The translations under genes were made by a program, and so were the position numbers. The notes under the pieces are model-generated. The model saw only the letters and a program-made list of their open reading frames with translations. It was not told the origin of the DNA and did not search any database. A DNA stretch of 64,000 nucleotides. Origin: Primula veris (Eukaryota > Streptophyta > Magnoliopsida > Ericales > Primulaceae). Positions 1 through 10,707 of this stretch are shown here, piece by piece (within the stretch, counting starts at the first letter, position 1; each line of letters begins with the position of its first letter). The DNA is taken from positions 5,180,343 to 5,244,342 of the forward strand of contig OY821748.1 of the NCBI GenBank assembly GCA_963682055.1, read 5' to 3'.

Positions 1-2150
1 GAGCTGCAATTATCATCTTTGTAATCCTGTAAGTTTGCAATAGTATGTAATCACTTGAATAGCTGTGTAATTTTTATATATGCACACTATCTTGATGAAA
101 CTCAGAAGATAGAGAACTCTGTTTGATTTTATTTCTATTGGTACGATTAATCATGTATAGGGGAATGATTGTCAACTCCTCAATTGGTACTAATCTTTAA
201 AAAAAACCTTAATTGGTATGGTTGTAGGGCTGGCCTGTCACTGTCATGTCATTCTCTCCTTTTGTCTATGCTAAAGTTCTCAGCATTTTTATCTGTCGGG
301 ATTATCAATTTTTGTTTGCTGTTAGTCTGTTGCACCAATAAAATTGAAAGAGCGAGTATTCTTTAATTATAATTCTATGCTAAATGGAAGTTGGATTATC
401 AAACTGAATGTTATCTTGTTAGAATCCTTTCCAGGCTTGTTCTGATGTAGCCTTTTTCTTATAAATAGCTTGTATGAGAGCAGTGATTATATTCACATTA
501 AACTGCACCCAGGTGCAGGAAGGTGCACATGTACCATCAATTTCGCTCATTTTGACAACTACACTAGAAACTCGATTTCATAAGAGGAGGAATTAACCCC
601 TTCACGTCTGCATTGGTGCGAGCATATGTACAGGCATTTGTGTACAGTGTGTATAGTTTTTGAGATTGAGAAAGAAACCATTACTGCCTTTCACTTCTTG
701 GACCAGAAAGCAAAAAGGATAATTTAAATAGGAGTACAATTTATAGCCAAAACAATAATAGAAATTGAGCTTAAAAGCTGCAACTAACAAATCTAACTAT
801 CTTCACCTCATCGACATACAAATATTACTCTTTATAAGATGACATGTGCCATGCTGATGTTTTATTCGGTCACTTTTAGTTGTCGAAACTTTTTACAAGA
901 TAAAACTGAAGAACTGCAAATTATGAGTGGTGATAAGATTACATGATAATCAAACAAGGTGGAAAACTAATTTTTTAACAAGATAAGCAAACTTGTTCAA
1001 TGTTGAGACAAAAAATATGTATTACCTGCTTAAAACTTCTGGCCTTTTCCGACTAGCAAACCAGGAAAAAAAACATAGCTTTTACTAGTCAGCAAAATAC
1101 ACGGCAATCAGTAAGCAAATAAAGAACACTCACTGAACCTTAAAAGCAATAAACAATCAAGCCCCGAGTCAACAGTGTTCTATATAAAGAATGGTACCAA
1201 AGGCAAGGGATGAACCAGCAAGTTGTTGATTGCCCATGATTTAAGTTGCTGAAAACTGGACTAAAGATAATGAATATAGTCTGCAGTGTTTTGAAATTAA
1301 TAGAGAATCGGCATCCTGCAATTTTGTAGTTTACTTGCATACATGTTTACTTGCTATAAAACGAGACTGTGATAAAAGCATCAGCATAACCAGCGCAAAC
1401 CAAACCGATGCTTCTCAAATTCACATTGATATAAGTAAACCACAATGTCTACTTACGATGGTATCAACATCAAGTAAAATTACCAGACAGAAATATTTAG
1501 TACATTTTGTAAGGATACTGCTTTGATTCTGAATTACTATAAAGAAATATGAACAAATTGAAAAACAAATGTGAACCTAAGATATTTAAAGATATCCGGG
1601 CTCTCAATACCCAGAGAGCAATAATGTCTTAAGATGACTACATGCTGCGCATCTATAATGAAAGTAAGTACTCATTCGGCTTATTTTCTCAAAAAGATAT
1701 TGGGTTAGTTTCAAATTATGGCAGAAGGAAGGGACTTCTCAAAATTAATATATTCAATTAGTCCCATGTAACTAATGTTGCATAAATGCATAAGCTCATT
1801 ATGAACGTATTCTCAGATTTTCTCAATGAAAATTGTATGATTATGGCACTCTCTTCATGAAATTTCTAACCTGCAGCTGAATCAATTAGCATCAACAATT
1901 TTACTGAACATCATATCATAGCTAAATTGTTATGCACGACTAAAGCTTAATCATGGATGCATAAAATGTGGACTTTGCATAAATAATTATCCTACAAGAA
2001 CATTGCATAATTTATATGAATGGTTGAACTCTAAAGAGAAATTAAAAAACACAACACATCCCATTATGCAACTACAAAATAAAATTCGAACTCTATTAGC
2101 TGTAATCCATACAAGAAAAGCACTTGATTAATCTCAAAGACTTACAAAGT
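1..2150. other. intergenic region, no supported gene
   Basis: AT-rich sequence with only short ORFs in both strands, none of which resembles a known family or joins into a spliced model that I can defend. It lies beyond the 3' end of the minus-strand PPR gene. It may hold the flank or UTR of a gene outside the window, but nothing in the sequence shows this. Confidence 0.5.
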
Positions 2151-2157
2151 AATATCA

Positions 2158-2375
2158 ATTTCGTCCTTCAGAATAATCATCTTCCCTATCACTAGATCCA
2201 TCGCGATCACAATCACTTCAATCATGGTGACCACCACCAGGACCACCAACATGATCATTATCGTTATCACCATCATCTATATCACAACTAATATTACAAT
2301 CAATAGTTTCATTATGCCAATAAAACAAAAGATTTGGTAACTCATATGGATTGGAGTTTTAACATCTACTCCCAT
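2158..2375 (-). pseudogene. possible broken coding fragment with acidic Asp/Gly/His-rich tail
   Basis: Read on the minus strand, this stretch gives a coding-like string with a run ending in NPYELPNLLFYWHNE, then an Asp/Asn-rich acidic stretch, a GGPGGGHHD segment and an Asp/Ser/Arg-rich tail. It is broken by in-frame stops (TAA before the NPYEL part, TGA after GGHHD) and I find no start codon. It lies just past the stop of the minus-strand PPR gene, so it could instead be chance sequence in that gene's 3' UTR. I do not recognise a family. The biased composition could also come from a trinucleotide-like repeat (ATC/ACC) rather than from a gene. Confidence 0.25.
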
Positions 2376-2462
2376 TGCCATTCCTATAGTTTAAGGAAAA
2401 GTGAAAAATTAAAGCCTTTCTCCCTCAGCTCAATAAATTTGTAAGAAAAAAAACTGCGAATT

Positions 2463-4088
2463 TTAGGCTTTTTCGGTCTTGAGGCATATTTTAAGTACCG
2501 GTTCTTCACGACTCCTTGAAGCTCGTCTCTTTAGACATTGACTGCTACCCAACCAATTAATGTGTTTATGAAGATATCCTTTCTTCACCAAACTACGGAT
2601 GAACTTACGAACGTAAATTGCTCGTCCCAAACCCCTATTTTTCATATCATTTAACAACTTTTTAGCTTCGTGAATATTCCTCTTAAAACAAAGCTTCTTT
2701 ATTATGACAGTATAGCTAACAATTGAAGGATGCAACCCCTTTACCAAAAGTTTGTTCAAAAGCTCTCTACTTTCATTCACTTTACCTTTCATGCATAAGC
2801 CATTGATCAAGCAATTATACGTAATAGTATCACGGCCAATTCCTCTCTCGGGCATTTCTTTAAATAAACCACGAGCTTCCGTTAACCTTCCCTTCAAACA
2901 CAGTCCATCAATCATAGCATTGTAACTCATTGTACTCTCTTTATAACCTTGAGAACACATCTCTTCTCTCACTGTATTAACCCCTTCGAAGTTACCGATT
3001 CTGCTAAACCCGCAAATTAGTACATTATAAGTGTACTCATTAGGAGGAATACCTTTCTCAACCATCTCAACCCACAACTTTCGAGCCTCGACCATCCTTT
3101 CCATCTCACAAAGACTTTGTATCACATTCGTATACATAACCACATCTAGAGGATACCCTCTATCCTTCAAATCGTTAAAAATCCGATACCCTTCTAGCCT
3201 AAACTCACCTTTACACAACCTTTTAATAATTTCACGATAAATGGATATATCCGGTTGCACATTCTTTCGTAACATCAAATGAAGCACAGCGGAAACATCA
3301 ATATACTTCTTCCTATCGCATAACCCCGAAACCAATATATAAAAAGTTAGATTACTAGGAACATACCCGTTTCCCATAACTTCCTTTACCAACCCAAAAG
3401 CCTCTGAATACTTCTTTTCGCTACAAAATGCACGAACTAAATACTCGCATGTTTCGAAGTCCCTAACAACACCACACTCTTTCATCTCACCATACAACTT
3501 CCAAACCAAATCGCTTCTATAAACTTTCGCCGAAGCCCTTAAAACCGAATTCCAAGTCTCTAGAACCGGAACAACCCCTCTCTCACGCATTTCATCGAAA
3601 ACCTCAATCCCATCATTTAAAAACCCCTTGTCACACAAACACCTCACATAAGGCTCTAAAGACTCAACCGTTGGGTTAAAATCGACACTTTTCAAAAGCC
3701 GTTTCGCGGACTTAGCGGCATTAGCTTCTAGAAGGTCATTCAAAAGGGACCCACATGATGACTCATCAGGTACATAGCAAGGACAATGTGAGGACAACCA
3801 AGTTATTAACCTGAGTGAGATAAATGGGTTTTTTTGTATTTTTAAAAAATGTGGGAAAAAAGTGGGATCACAGAGATTAAAAGATGGGAAATTGGAAATT
3901 AAGTTTTTTTTCCAGTTGGGTTGGGTTTTTATTGTATTTGTAATTTCTTTTGTTATTTGGGTTGAGATAAAGGTTGGGTCTTGGGTGGTGGTGGCGGTGG
4001 AGTCTCCGGAGGTAGTGATGAGGCGGCGGTGTACGGCGGCACGTGGGTAACGGCGGAGAGTGGCGGCGGCGAGATACCTGCTGCCCAT
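2463..4088 (-). CDS. P-class pentatricopeptide repeat protein, organelle-targeted (At5g18950-like)
   Basis: Single-exon gene of 541 residues. About ten PPR motifs of 35 residues run in register from about residue 141 to 490, with helix signatures such as YNVLICGF, YNAMIDGLC and YNCLINGLC. The motifs are uniform in length and there is no E or DYW tail, so this is the P class: proteins that bind specific organelle RNAs and affect their stability, processing or translation. The N-terminus (MGSRYLAAATLRRYPRAAVHRR) is Arg/Ala-rich with almost no acidic residues, which suggests mitochondrial, possibly plastid, import. The part between about 40 and 140 is not repetitive and contains an IxKEI..PNW segment that I associate with the Arabidopsis At5g18950 protein; that assignment is from memory. 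The C-terminus past residue 490 is basic. The ATG is the first Met of the open frame. The FRS gene next to it is divergently transcribed, its CDS lying 6.6 kb away. Confidence 0.9.
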   Translation of the reverse strand: MGSRYLAAATLRRYPRAAVHRRLITTSGDSTATTTQDPTFISTQITKEITNTIKTQPNWKKNLISNFPSFNLCDPTFFPHFLKIQKNPFISLRLITWLSSHCPCYVPDESSCGSLLNDLLEANAAKSAKRLLKSVDFNPTVESLEPYVRCLCDKGFLNDGIEVFDEMRERGVVPVLETWNSVLRASAKVYRSDLVWKLYGEMKECGVVRDFETCEYLVRAFCSEKKYSEAFGLVKEVMGNGYVPSNLTFYILVSGLCDRKKYIDVSAVLHLMLRKNVQPDISIYREIIKRLCKGEFRLEGYRIFNDLKDRGYPLDVVMYTNVIQSLCEMERMVEARKLWVEMVEKGIPPNEYTYNVLICGFSRIGNFEGVNTVREEMCSQGYKESTMSYNAMIDGLCLKGRLTEARGLFKEMPERGIGRDTITYNCLINGLCMKGKVNESRELLNKLLVKGLHPSIVSYTVIIKKLCFKRNIHEAKKLLNDMKNRGLGRAIYVRKFIRSLVKKGYLHKHINWLGSSQCLKRRASRSREEPVLKICLKTEKA

Positions 4089-5011
4089 TATTTCAGTGTC
4101 TATGATAATAATATGTATCTATCTAGTATTTTCATATTTTATGGATATTTGTTACTGTTATTCTATTTTGGGAGTAACAAATTAAATGTAAATTTCCCAA
4201 AAAAACTAATACAAAAGTATAAAGTAAAATACTGTAATTCTCTTTTTACCCGTACTAATTTAGTATATACGTCATCTGTGAAATGTGACAATATCTCACC
4301 GGTTTAATTTGGTATTTCAATTGAAACAATTATAAAATATTAAGTAAAGTTTAAGAAGGTTCTTTTTCAGTGGGTTTTTATAATTTAGGAAGAGGAAGGA
4401 AATTTATATGAAAGTTTCATTTTTTTACAATTCAGAAATACAGTACGAGTTAAATTTATTAATGCATACCGATAATAAAATGAGTAAATTAAAAGTGTAT
4501 GGTCAATTGAGCATGAACAGAAGACCATTAACACATGATCGGGTGATCAAACCATTAAGAACGGAGCTCTGGATTTTATTACGAAATGATTAAACATATC
4601 GAATTTAGAAAAGTTAAACCCGATCTTAAGGTATCGAATTTTGATTTTATAAACGAAATCTATCCAAGCCAACGTTGGCTCGTAAAACCTATAAAATCCG
4701 CTAAATTTCTAATAACTTAATTATTGAGCATCATATGTAATACGGAATGTAAAGATTTTAAAATCTCTCGTATGAACTTTCAAAAAATACATCAACATCG
4801 ACGTTAGGTTAGTAATAGAGGCTATCCGTTAAAATAGTTGATTGGTCACTTATATTCTCTTAATAATTAAATATTAAATTCATACATGCAAGTACAACAA
4901 ATGATTGGTTTATGTGAATTACAAGAGTATAATTAAGTATTACTTTCAAAATGAGAATTGACCATTTTTAACCTATCAACACCTATTAAATGTGAGTTTT
5001 TGAACTCCAAC
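4089..5011. other. intergenic region, upstream of minus-strand PPR gene
   Basis: This is the shared divergent flank between the PPR gene (minus) and the FRS gene (plus). The PPR promoter must lie in its left part, but I see no clear TATA or other motif at a convincing distance. Short ORFs here look like chance. Confidence 0.5.
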
Positions 5012-5390
5012 GTCCAACGAACGAAATCAAATTTACATAACAAGAATTATAAAGTATATTTTTCTTTTAACTTTTCTATTTTCAATAGCTTTAACATAAA
5101 TTCCAATAAGGTAATCAATAAATTAGTATTTATATGATTGTTTAATGTCCAATAAACGAAAACAAATTTATATAGCAAGAATGATAAAGTATCTTCCTCT
5201 TTCGAATGTTTTTAACAAAAATTCCAATAAGGTAATCACTAAATTAGTATTAATACGAATTTTAATTGATATCTTCATTACAATGGGAATAAACAATCGT
5301 AAAAAAATGTTGTTACAATGTTAATTTCGTAAAAAAAAAAACAATGGGTAATAAACAATCGTAAAAAAATATTTTCTCTTAACTTTTGTT
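5012..5390. repeat. imperfect tandem duplication, about 120-135 bp
   Basis: The block starting GTCCAACGAACGAAATCAAA (5012) recurs as GTCCAATAAACGAAAACAAA at 5147, and the segment ATTCCAATAAGGTAATCA recurs at 5100 and 5220. Each copy also shares a CAAGAAT.ATAAAGTAT stretch. A further small repeat follows, with AATAAACAATCGTAAAAAAA occurring twice between 5288 and 5370. The repeat sits a few hundred bases upstream of the putative FRS promoter. Confidence 0.7.
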
Positions 5391-5572
5391 ATAGCAATTA
5401 GTATATAATGTTAGTTTCGTAAAAAAATAATTGAATACGAATTAGTGAATTACTAGTGTGAAAATTTAAACTACAGAATAACTTATTTAAATTTTACCGA
5501 GTAAACCGTACAGTTGCAAATATAACACGACTTTTACAGTTGTACTGCTTGTCACATTACACCGTCGATAGA

Positions 5573-5600
5573 TATAAATATATACATATAAATAATACAT

Positions 5601-5631
<31 letters not shown>

Positions 5632-5700
5632 CATATATTTTACATATCTATCCCTTTCCCATACCGTAGATAGATATACATTATATATATATATATAAAT
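5573..5700 (+). promoter_or_regulatory. candidate core promoter of the FRS gene
   Basis: TATAAATA at 5573-5580, followed by AT/AC microsatellite sequence and a second ATATATAAAT at 5691-5700. Either could act as TATA box for a leader exon that I place at about 5730-5921. The AT-rich microsatellite makes TATA matches expected by chance, so this is a location estimate only. Confidence 0.3.
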
Positions 5701-5817
5701 AATATTACATCTATATCTACATCAAGAAAGAGAAGAAGATATTAAATTTATCCGCTACATTGCTCGATTAATAATCGAATTTTCATCAAAACGACGCCGA
5801 ATCGATCGAATCCGTTG

Positions 5818-5919
5818 ATGAAAACAAATCCCTTTTCTTTATCTACTAATGCATGTGGGTTTCGAAGCCCTAATTTGGGGTTAATTTCATTGATTGTGAG
5901 TCTCTGCTATGCTATTTAG
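5818..5919 (+). other. upstream ORF in the putative leader exon of the FRS gene
   Basis: An ATG at 5818 opens a 33-codon frame (starting MKTNPFSLST) that ends with TAG at 5917-5919, just before a possible splice donor AG|GT at 5921/5922. If the stronger-looking donor GTGAGT at 5896 is used instead, 26 codons are joined to the next exon at 10677, which begins with TAA, so the frame closes at once. In either case a short uORF precedes the main ATG. That this is transcribed leader is inferred from the intron model. Confidence 0.4.
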
Positions 5920-5989
5920 AGGTATTGAAGTTAAAAAAAACCCTAATTACGTTTATTATTCTTAATTTATATGATAGGTAGTGGTTTGA

Positions 5990-7260
5990 AGGTTTGGATT
6001 AGGGTTTAATTGGCCTTATTTTGTGTAATTTTGTGTATTTAGGGTTCAATTGGCCTTATTTTGTTATGGCTTGTTTGGCTGTAGCTATTAAGCGAATAAG
6101 ATAAACCATAGTTTCATTGATTTGGTCCTAATTCATGTGCTGAGTAGTAATTAAAAGGGTTAAATTTGGGTTTAATTGGCCTTATTTTGTGTAATTTTGT
6201 TATGGTTTTGTCCAATTTGCTATGACTTGTTTGGGGAGCATCTTTTAAGCAATAAGTTAAAAGTAAAACCCCAGTTTCATTGATTTGGTCCTAATTCATG
6301 TGATGGGTAGTAATTAAAATATTTGAATTTGGGTTTAATTGGCCTTATTTTGTGTAATTTGGTAGTGATTGGTCCAATTTGTATCGATTGTTTGGCTAGT
6401 TTTGTGTAAAACCCTAGTTTCATTGATTTGGTCCTAATTCTTGTGCTGGGTAGTAATTAAAAGGTTTGGATTTGGGTTTCAGCCTTATTTTGTAATGGTT
6501 GGTGAAATTTGTTTCTAATTAATCGACCGACTCGGCTTGTTTGGCATATATGGTAAAACCTAGTTTTATTGATTTGGCTCTAATTCATGAGATGGGTAGT
6601 AATTAAAAGCTTTGGATTTGGGTTAATTTGCTTTATTTTGTAATGGTTGGTGAATTGTGTTCCTATGTTTTCGACTAACTCGGGGCTTGTTTTGTTGAAT
6701 CTTTTAACCAATTGAGGGAAAACCCTTGTTTCGTTGATTTGGTCTCAATTAATGTGCTGGGGTCTGGGGAGTAATTAAAAGCTTTGGCTTTGGGTTTAAT
6801 TAGCCTTATTTTGTGTAATTTTGTAATGGTTGGTGAAATTTGTTTCTAATTTATCGACCGTCTCGGCTTGTTTGGCATATTCTAGCAAATATGGTAAAAC
6901 CTAGTTTTATTGACTTAGTCCTAATTTATGAGCTGGGTATAGTAATTAAAAGCTTTGGATTTGGCTTAATTAGGCTTATTTTGTGTAATTTTGTAATGGT
7001 TGGTGAATTTTGTTTTTAATTTATTGACCGACTCAAGGCTTGTTTGGTTGCATCTTTTAAGCAAATAAACTAAAACCCTAGCTCCATTGATTTGGTCCTA
7101 ATTAACGTGCTGGGTAGTAATTAAAAACTTTAAATTTGGGTTTAAATGGCCTTATTTGATTAATTTTTGTTGAATTTGTTTATTCTTTGTTGATTGACTT
7201 GGGGCTTGTTTGGCTGCACCTCTTAGGAGAATTAGTTTAAAAATATGTTTCCGATTCATG
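5990..7260 (+). repeat. degenerate tandem array, about 8 units of 140-175 bp
   Basis: Each unit contains, in order, GGTTTAATTGGCCTTATTTTG, a TGTAATTTTGTAATGGTTGG stretch, a GGCTTGTTTGGC block, an AAACCCTAGTTTCATTG block, GATTTGGTCCTAATTCATG and GGGTAGTAATTAAAAG. The CCTTATTTTG anchor recurs near 6013, 6180, 6344, 6484, 6632, 6805, 6976 and 7150. Copies differ by substitutions and small indels. More decayed traces (for example GGCTGCATCTTTTAAGCAA near 7787) continue to about 8000. AAACCCTA telo-box motifs occur in some units (near 6408 and 7073) and at 5938 just before the array. It lies wholly within the putative FRS leader intron. Confidence 0.85.
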
Positions 7261-9304
7261 TATTGGGTATTGGTTTTAATCATAAAAATAGGGTTTTTAA
7301 GCAACGGTGTGGAATTCTATAATGGTTGATCATTTTTTGTTATTTATTGGCTCAAAAACCGCTCCTTTTTATTAGATCCTAAAGTTCGTTCAAATTCATG
7401 ATAGCTGTCTTTGTTTCATTATCTCGATTTGGCCCTGATTCATGAACTCAGATATTCGTAAGTAGCTTAAAATTGCAGCTTTTAATAACTTTTGTGGTCT
7501 TCTTTCTGTGTAATTTGATAGTCATTGATCGATGCTAATTATTCCTAAGATTAGAAGAGTATTTTTATTTGGAACGCCAAAAGTGGCTCAAATTGTTAGT
7601 CACTGCCGCGTTGTGTAGAGGTAAAGGAAAAGAAAATAAAGAAGAAAACCTTAGTGAGAATATTTTGTCCCTAAATTATAAAATGGATATTAGTTAGAAC
7701 TTAGAAGATTGAAATTTTGTGTATGTACTGCTAGTGGTTAATCAAATTTTATTTATTATATTTTGATTGACCCAGGGCTTGTGTGGCTGCATCTTTTAAG
7801 CAAGTTGTTAAATATATTTGGTCCTAGACTTTTAGTTCATGGGTATTTTGGTATTACAAGTAGCCTTAATTGCATGCTGTTTCTTGAAGCCCTACTTTTT
7901 TTCTTCTTAAACTTCCTCGAGTCTTAAGCTGGTTTGAAGAGCTAACAAAGTAAACAGACTAAAAATTGGCTCTTATTCATGTACAAAGATTTGACCTTTA
8001 TTGTGTAACTGTGTCGTATCTTTGTTTCTTCTATTGACTAAAAGATTTTTTAAAGCCCCCTAAATTTGTTTCAAATTCATAATAATTAATAAGTCTCTGT
8101 CCCGTTACATAGAGGTAACTCGCACACACAAAAAAACCACATTTTCTTTCATTTGGCCATAATTATTACACCTGCCGGCAAGATTGGCTTCAACTTTCTC
8201 TTTTGTAGTTTCGCTGCTCTTAGCCCCAGGTTTGCTTCCGTTCCGTTGAAGTTGTTAGAACATTGGACTTAGGACTTTTGTGGACTTTTTTTTCTTCTTA
8301 TTTGGTTGATGATTCTTTATTTATTTATTGACCTAAAGGTTACTGGATTTTGAAATCGTTGCAGTTTTGGTTCTCATGATATAAGTATCTACCCCTTTAA
8401 GTAGCGGTAACAAGGGACAAAATACCCAAACTAAATACGTGTTGCCCTGATCCATGTTCTGTACGCATATTAGTTAAGATACTGAAATTCTTTTCCTGTT
8501 TCCCTATTGTGCAATTCTGTTATGGTTAATCAATCTTGTTCGTCCCTTTTATTGTTTTGATTTTTGAAGATTGCTGTTTTTTAGCAAGCACTTTGGGTCC
8601 AGTAATCTATATATTGTTTATATATTGGGAGCCAAAATGTGACTAACCACTAAGTACTATATCATATGTGTGTCACCAGTAACCACCGTGTTCTACATGA
8701 TTTTGCAAGTGATCAAGTCTTCCAAATGTTGAATTGACATATCCCCTCCTTTCCAAATTAAGTCCATTTTTGTAAAAAAAACAGCTGTAATATTTTGTAA
8801 CTTCACAACTTCGTTCACTTTTTATTTAATATATTTAGAAATACATCTGGAAAGTAAATAAAGATTCCAATCATGATGTTCTTTTTAATAGTTGAAATCC
8901 TTGGCATTTATCTTGGAATAGAGGGAGTATTTCCAGTGACCCATTTTAGATTATCTTTTAAGATACACGCCCCAAATGTTTTTAACGGAATCTGTTTAAT
9001 TAGATTTGAAGCAAGGTATGTTGAGAAACATCCAATTAGACAGACAGCATAGTGTTTAAGGGAAATCCGTGACATAATAAATATTTGCAACGGTTATATA
9101 TTGCTAAAATACATGGGATTACATATATTAATCCGACCAATAAATGCCGAATTATGCCTTTTAAATTTTGGACGGAAGTTGTCGAATCCAAAAAGGAAAA
9201 TAGTTAGTAATGGTGGTCAATTGCAAAAAGACTGAATGTTTAAAATGTTGTGATTTGCGAAACACCTTTATGACATGGTGATTATGTGCATTTTACCCCT
9301 CCTC

Positions 9305-9330
9305 CTCTCTCTCTCTCTCTCTCTCTCTCT
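9305..9330. repeat. (CT)13 microsatellite
   Basis: Uninterrupted CT dinucleotide run within the putative leader intron of the FRS gene. Confidence 0.95.
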
Positions 9331-10707
9331 TGTTATAGCAAATCTACGATGTACTTTGATAGCTCTTGTATTTAATTTCTAGAAGTATAGATGTTAGTGC
9401 AATTCTGAAACTAATTAAATCTAAACTATTTGTTGTTGAAGTATGGGGCAAATATGCCATATGGACCAAGCCTGTATAGAAAGCCATGATCACATTTATT
9501 TGGGACAAATGCATGTAATGGTGTTGGTTAAAAATCTTAAAAAAGTTTTGCTTTTCATAGTCCTAAGTCCTGACTGTAAATTGTTATATCTGGTGGTTGA
9601 TTAACTTCTTTTGTTGGTATAGATTTGGATTATGATGGATGTTTCTTGAGTTGCCAATTGCTATTATTAAGTTTGCTGAAAGAAGCTTTAGTGTGGAAGT
9701 CATTAAATTTTCCCCTAAGTACAGCTATATGTAACTTTGCAAATAAAGCATCAACTAAGTGATTAACCTGATGTTAGGACTTCAACCAGATGAAGTGTAT
9801 ATTATCTTTTCTTTAGTTTACAACATAAGAAAATTCCCTTTCTTGATATGATTCTGTAATTCTTTTATTTTTAAGAATCCATGGGTTGAAGGGAATTTGT
9901 TATACCATGATGTACAGGTCATGCCCCTGAAATGAAATGTCATCTTCCAATCTGATGGATTTGTTATCTAGACCAAGCCTGTCGAGGTTTCTGTCTTCGA
10001 CTATCAACCACTCATAATGAATTTTTTTACCCACATTATAATCTAAGAATTTATTTCTGAAAATCCTTAGCAGTGTCAACTTTGTGACTATAATTGTCAT
10101 ATCATTGTTCTGTGCCGATGTACTGGAAATATGAGACTTGGTCGTTTAGGACCTGCATTATCTGAGTTTATCCGTATCACTTTAGCTCATTCGTCTTGGT
10201 GGTAAACTGGTAATTAGAGAGAAAACCTCTGTCACAAGACTTGCAATGTGATTTATGTTCAAAATTTAATCTACAAGTTTGTCTAGTTGCATATGGTTTC
10301 TAAGATAATTAAGCACCTAATGATGGGTATATTTCTGTAGCAGTACCACTGTCATTATACAATCTGCAATACAGTAAACTAATTTCTGATACTAAAAGTG
10401 GTGAAATACATCTGAATTATTCTCAATCCTTTAAAGCTTTTCTGGATAAATTAACTCACGTATAATTTTTCTAATTCCGATTGCTGTAAAGCTGTTCTTT
10501 GGATTTTTGGAACGATCATGGGTGTTCATTCGTGTGCAATTTCTTTCTTCTTGAATTGTAAACATGGGATCCCTTTTTATCATTTTAATGTTTATGTTTA
10601 TGTTTTCTTCCTCTATCCTTTTCTCCTTTTCTTCTTTATCCATACTTGTATTCATTTTATTTATTTATTTATGCAGTAATTAACAGCTAGGAGGATTCCA
10701 AGACATT

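Larger units (their letters stand above)
5922..10676 (+). other. probable long intron in the 5' leader of the FRS gene
   Basis: A T-rich tract ends in ATGCAG at 10671-10676, 31 bases before the FRS start codon, and is a good acceptor. Donor candidates are GTGAGT at 5896 and AG|GTATTG at 5921/5922, next to a CCCTAATTTGGGG leader-like sequence. Leader introns are common in this family. The intron would be about 4.8 kb and holds the tandem array described separately. Transcript data would be needed to fix the donor. Confidence 0.5.

Noticed and set aside
3981..4307. 108-codon Gly-rich open frame opposite the PPR start
   Set aside because: It is antisense to the PPR N-terminal codons, and the Gly run comes from the GGT/GGC-rich complement of Thr/Ala/Pro codons.
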